From Melieria omissa (Eukaryota; Arthropoda; Insecta; Diptera; Ulidiidae): 64,000 bases of DNA. The notes beneath the pieces were generated by a model. It saw only the letters and a list, made by a program, of their open reading frames with translations. It was not told the DNA's origin and did not search any database. The DNA is taken from assembly GCA_963971225.1 (NCBI GenBank), contig OZ020270.1, positions 65,414,932 through 65,478,931 on the forward strand, given 5' to 3'. Positions 60,273-64,000 of this stretch are shown here, in pieces; position 1 is the stretch's first letter, and the number at the start of each line of letters is the position of its first letter. Position numbers and translations under genes: made by a program.

Positions 60273-63045
60273 ATGGTTAAACTCGAGCTGCTGAAGGTAG
60301 ACCAGCTGAAGAAGGAGCTGGCTGCCTGGAATTTGCCAGCTGCTGGCGGAAAGGTGGAGTTGCAGTTGCGCTTGCGAGAAGCATGTGTTGGACAAGCGTT
60401 GGACATGAGCAAACTAATGGCTGCGCTCAAAGGCATACCGGCGCAAATGGAAACGGCAAATGGCAAGAAATGGCAGCGAAAATGGAAACTGCGAATCAAG
60501 AGATGGCAGCGAAGCTGGAAACTACGAATCTCGAAATTTCGGCAAAAGTCGAGACAGCAAATCGAGAAATGTCAGCGAAGCTGGAAACTACGAATCTCGA
60601 AATTTCGGCAAAAGTCGAGACTGCAAATCGAGAAATGGCGGAAAATTCTGCGCGCATAGAGCAGAAGGTGGAGGAAATTTCCAATAGCCTGAATGTGAAA
60701 GTTGAGCATCTCGAGACGCGAATAGACGATTGGGACAAACGAGTTGACGAAATGGGTGAATCCCTGAATAGACGAGTTGACAACCTGGATGAGTCCTTGA
60801 ACAAACGAGTTGACAGTCTGGAAGATTCGATGCACAGAAAGATAGACGAACGGCTTCGAGAGGTACAGCTTCGAGCAAGGGTGCAGTCAGTTGAGGAAAG
60901 TTTCGCCATAGAAGTGCCTACTTATGATGGTACTACGTCGTTTGACACATTCAAACTACAATTCGAGATGGCTGCTTTGGAGAGTCAGTGGACCGATGTT
61001 AGGAAAGGTCGGAGACTGATACTGGCTCTGAAAGGTCCTGCGGCTGAGGTAATCAAATCAGTTCCAGAATGTTTAAGAGGTGATTACGACACCGTCATAA
61101 GGGCGCTGGCAGCCAGATACAGCGACGAGCACAACAAAATGCTGTATTATTGCGAGCTGAAGAGCCGTAGACAAAGGGCCAACGAGGCGCTGCAGACATA
61201 TGCAGCGGACATTGAGCGGCTCGTACAGTTGTGCTACCCGAAATTCGGCGCTGATAACCTCGAGAGGATGAAGATTGAGTCATTTATTGAAGGTCTTCAT
61301 GACCCAGAGACACGTCGGAGTGCGTTGATGATGGGCAAGCCGACATTTAAGGAGACGGTGGCCAGCGCGATGACGTATGAGGCAGCCTGGGGAGGAAGTC
61401 TTCGACATTCACCTGCGGAAAAGCGTCGAGCCCAATCTGGACGTGTCACCCAAAACCAGACCGTGAGCTCGGAGGCACCAGCGGGGCTGCGGGCAGTGTC
61501 ATCTAGAGTTAGTTGCTGGCGATGTGGCAAGCAAGGCCACATATCACGAGACTGCCATCTGCGAGAAAAGCGTTCCGGACAACAGATGTCGCCAAGAAGG
61601 GCTGCCGCTCTGCCACACCATTCGTGCAAAACCGAGTGCAGGCATAACTCGCGAGCCGAAAGCGAAGGACAAATTGTGGATGTTCGGTCGATAAGCGTTA
61701 TGCCAGAGGAAGAGTGGTCTGCGGAAAGGCTACGAAACGACCAGCGTGAGGATGCGGATCTTGCCAAAATCGTTGAAGGCAAATAGCAAGGCGCACGTCC
61801 AGACTGGCAGGAGATGGCTGGTGAAAGCCCGATCGCTAAGGCTTACTGGGCACAGTGGAAAAGTCTGCGGCTGAAGGAAGGCTGCCTGTACCGCGAATGG
61901 GAGAGCGCGGATGGTCGTACCAGCAACCCCCTAATGGTAGTGCCGAAAAGCAGAATCAACGAGGTCATCGAGGCATACCATAACGACTCCAGTGGAGGGC
62001 ACCTGGGTATCACCAAAACCGTCGCCAAAATAAAAAGACGATTCTACTGGGTAGGATGTCAGGAGTCTGTAGCCGAGTGGATTAAGAGCTGCGACCGATG
62101 TTCAGCCGCGAAAGGGCCGACAAGAAAATCTCGAGGCCGCATGCAGCAGTACAACGTGGGAGCGCCCTTCGAGCGGATTGCTATGGACGTCGCCGGCCCA
62201 TTCCCAACTAGCACTCAAGGCAACAAATATGTGCTGGTCGTATGGGATTACTTCAGCAAATGGCCCGAAGTGTACCCTATTCCTAACCAGGAGGCCACCA
62301 CGATCTCGGAAAAGCTGGTAACAACTGGGTAGCCAGGTTCGGAGTTCCGTTGGAGTTGCACTCAGATCAAGGCCGGAATTTCGAGTCTGCGGTATTCAAG
62401 GAAGTGTGTGAGCTGCTGGGGATAAAGAAAACGCGTACCACTCCTTTGCACCCACAGTCCGACGGCATGGTGGAACGCTTTAACCGGACACTGGAGGAAT
62501 ACCTGCGGAAAGTGGTAGGCAGGAATCAAAAGGATTGGGACACGCATATCCCCCTGTTCCTGATGGCGTATAGGTCAGCCCCGCACGACACGACATCACT
62601 CACTCCAGCCCGAGCAGTGTTCGGAACAGAGTTGCGGTTACCCGCTGACTTGAAGTTCGGGGTAGTCAGCACGACGGGAGGCGCTAAGACGGACTACGTG
62701 GCCAATAAGCGGGCGGAACTGGAGGAAATTCACCAATTTATAAGGGGCCGCACCAAACTGGTCAGCGATAAGGCGAAAGCCAGATACGATCTACGGGCCA
62801 ACTCAGCAGGGTTCCAAGAAGGCGATTTGGTAATGCTCTACAACCCGCAGCGGAGGAAAGGTTTGTCTCCGAAACTTCAAGCGTCATGGAAAGGACCGTA
62901 CGAAGTCGTGACTAGGATTAACGACGTGGTATACCGGATTCAACGTTGCAGCAATAGAGGCGCTAAGCTGAAGGTAGTCCATTTGGAGCGTCTGGCGCCT
63001 CATCACAGCGGAGCCTCGGCACTTGTTCGGGATGAACAAGTCTAA
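60273..63045 (+). pseudogene. Unit 6 Gag-integrase, three lesions
   Basis: The common N-terminal frameshift, a TAG at 61784-61786 (as in unit 5) and a one-base deletion near 62320 (as in unit 4) are all present. Open pieces are 60383-61786 (coiled coil to knuckle), 61814-62332 (zinc finger and first core Asp) and 62350-63045 (second Asp, Glu and GPY/F). One private change is HSPAEK for HSSAEK. This is the most damaged unit. Confidence 0.92.
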
Positions 63046-63056
63046 GTGGTGGGCAG

Positions 63057-63481
63057 TGTAACGATAAGACAGTCTGTCGCTGTGCAAAGCAACCCTGCCG
63101 CTTCGCGCCGTGCCATAATTGAATGTGGCAACGACGGCCGCGATAATAACTTTTAGTCCAATCTGGCAACAATGGTCGCGATCATCAGGGAAGCATTTAG
63201 TCCACTCCGGAATGTGCGGGAACGATCTGCGCGATGGTAGGACAGAGTATAAAAGGTGGCCGGATGCGGGCAACGAGTCAGTCTGGTTTTGACAAGTGAA
63301 GTTGCCACACGGAATAATTAAGCAAATACTTAAGTGTACGAACAGTAAAGTGTAAACTGTGAATAATAAAGTGACTGTTGGTGTATTTTATTGTCTGTGT
63401 TTAAGAAACTGACTGTGTTTTATTTTCAAATCACACAATCCAGAGATACGTGACAGCCCACTAGACTTAGTATTCGTAACA
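63057..63481 (+). repeat. Unit 6 3' LTR, type 1
   Basis: 425 bp with the GATGGTAGGAC variant of unit 4. Followed by ATAT (63482-63485). Confidence 0.95.
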
Positions 63482-63485
63482 ATAT

Positions 63486-64000
63486 TGTAACGATAAGACA
63501 GTCTGTCGCTGTGCAAAGCAACCCTGTCGCTACACGCCGTGCTATAATTCAATCTGGCAACGACGGCCGCGATAAGGGAAACTTTTAGTACAACCTGATA
63601 ATGACGGCCGCGATAATAAGGGAAACTTTTAGTCCAACCTGGCAATGATGGCTCGCGATCATCATGGAAACCTGTAGTCCACTCTGGAATGTGCGAGAAC
63701 GATCTGCGCGATAACCGGACAGGTATAAAAGGCAGCCGGGTACGGCGCAGCGAGTCAGTCTTGGTTTAGACAAGTGAAGGTGCCACACGGAGTAAATAAT
63801 TAAGTGTACAGACAGTAAAGTGTAAAATTTGTGAAATAAAGTGATCGTTGGTTTTTTTTTAATGACTGCGTTTGAGAAACTAAGTGTGTTTTGTTTATTT
63901 CAAATTAGGCAATCCAGAGATACGTACTAGCCCACTAGAACTAAAATTAGTATTCGTAACATTTGGTGTCAGAAGTGGGATTGTGGAAAATTGAAAATAA
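63486..64000 (+). mobile_element. Array unit 7, start only
   Basis: A type 2 LTR (63486-63961, CTGATAATG variant, with a private AGGCAATCC near its end), the primer-binding site at 63964-63981 and the beginning of the leader. The array continues beyond the right edge. Confidence 0.95.

Larger units (their letters stand above)
59712..63481 (+). mobile_element. Array unit 6, mosaic of units 5 and 4
   Basis: 3770 bp. The 5' half carries the LLKVDQ and TAG variants of unit 5; the 3' half carries the one-base deletion and the GATGGTAGGAC LTR variant of unit 4. The switch lies between about 61787 and 62319. Confidence 0.95.

Noticed and set aside
40822..64000. CRISPR-like or bacterial tandem structure
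   Set aside because: The period of 3.77 kb, LTRs, tRNA primer sites and Gag and integrase domains identify retrotransposon DNA.

Overview
The window is eukaryotic DNA made almost entirely of nested transposable elements; I see no certain host gene. A fly (Diptera) is likely. The evidence is a set of Ty3/gypsy LTR elements with insect-type promoters (TATAAAAG about 32 bp before a TCAGTC initiator), a gypsy/yoyo-like errantivirus, mariner, Tc1-like and piggyBac-like elements, CR1/jockey-like LINEs, tRNA-derived SINEs and a 62-bp intron. The mariner copy at 20078-20818 resembles the rosa group of tephritid fruit flies, so a tephritid is my best guess, but that rests on recognition without a search.

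Layout. 1-755: the left edge holds the N-terminus of an unrecognised acidic protein on the minus strand and a two-copy repeat containing its start codon. 756-16288: a tandem macro-repeat. Copy A (756-5524) and copy B (5525-15768) each carry a 5'-truncated gypsy element and a piggyBac-like relic. Copy B is further broken by a LINE (7500-10957) and a 2-kb foldback element (13436-15452). Copy C is a stub (15769-16288). 16300-24700: SINEs, a LINE 3' end, TTAA-flanked MITEs (two copies of one 714-bp family and one of a 713-bp family), an internally deleted mariner, and AT-rich DNA with nothing recognisable. 24702-33812: one piggyBac-like transposon with TTAA ends, into which a mariner derivative, a Tc1-like derivative, a solo gypsy LTR and a deleted errantivirus have inserted. 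34378-40555: a full-length but decayed gypsy element on the minus strand, with a SINE in its protease region.

40822-64000: the most striking part. Six complete units and the start of a seventh, each about 3.77 kb, lie head to tail with exactly ATAT between neighbours. Each is a gypsy derivative that has lost protease, reverse transcriptase and RNase H, so that Gag (SAP domain, hendecad coiled coil, CCHC knuckle) is fused in frame to a whole integrase. Unit 1 has two LTRs of one type (425 bp); every later complete unit has a 476-bp LTR at its 5' end and a 425-bp LTR at its 3' end. Retrotransposition should give matching LTRs, so the array probably grew by DNA-level unequal exchange. Shared mutations among units 4, 5 and 6 show mosaicism that fits this.

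The elements work as autonomous or non-autonomous parasites. The array units could only move if another element supplied reverse transcriptase. All functional statements come from motif recognition by eye.
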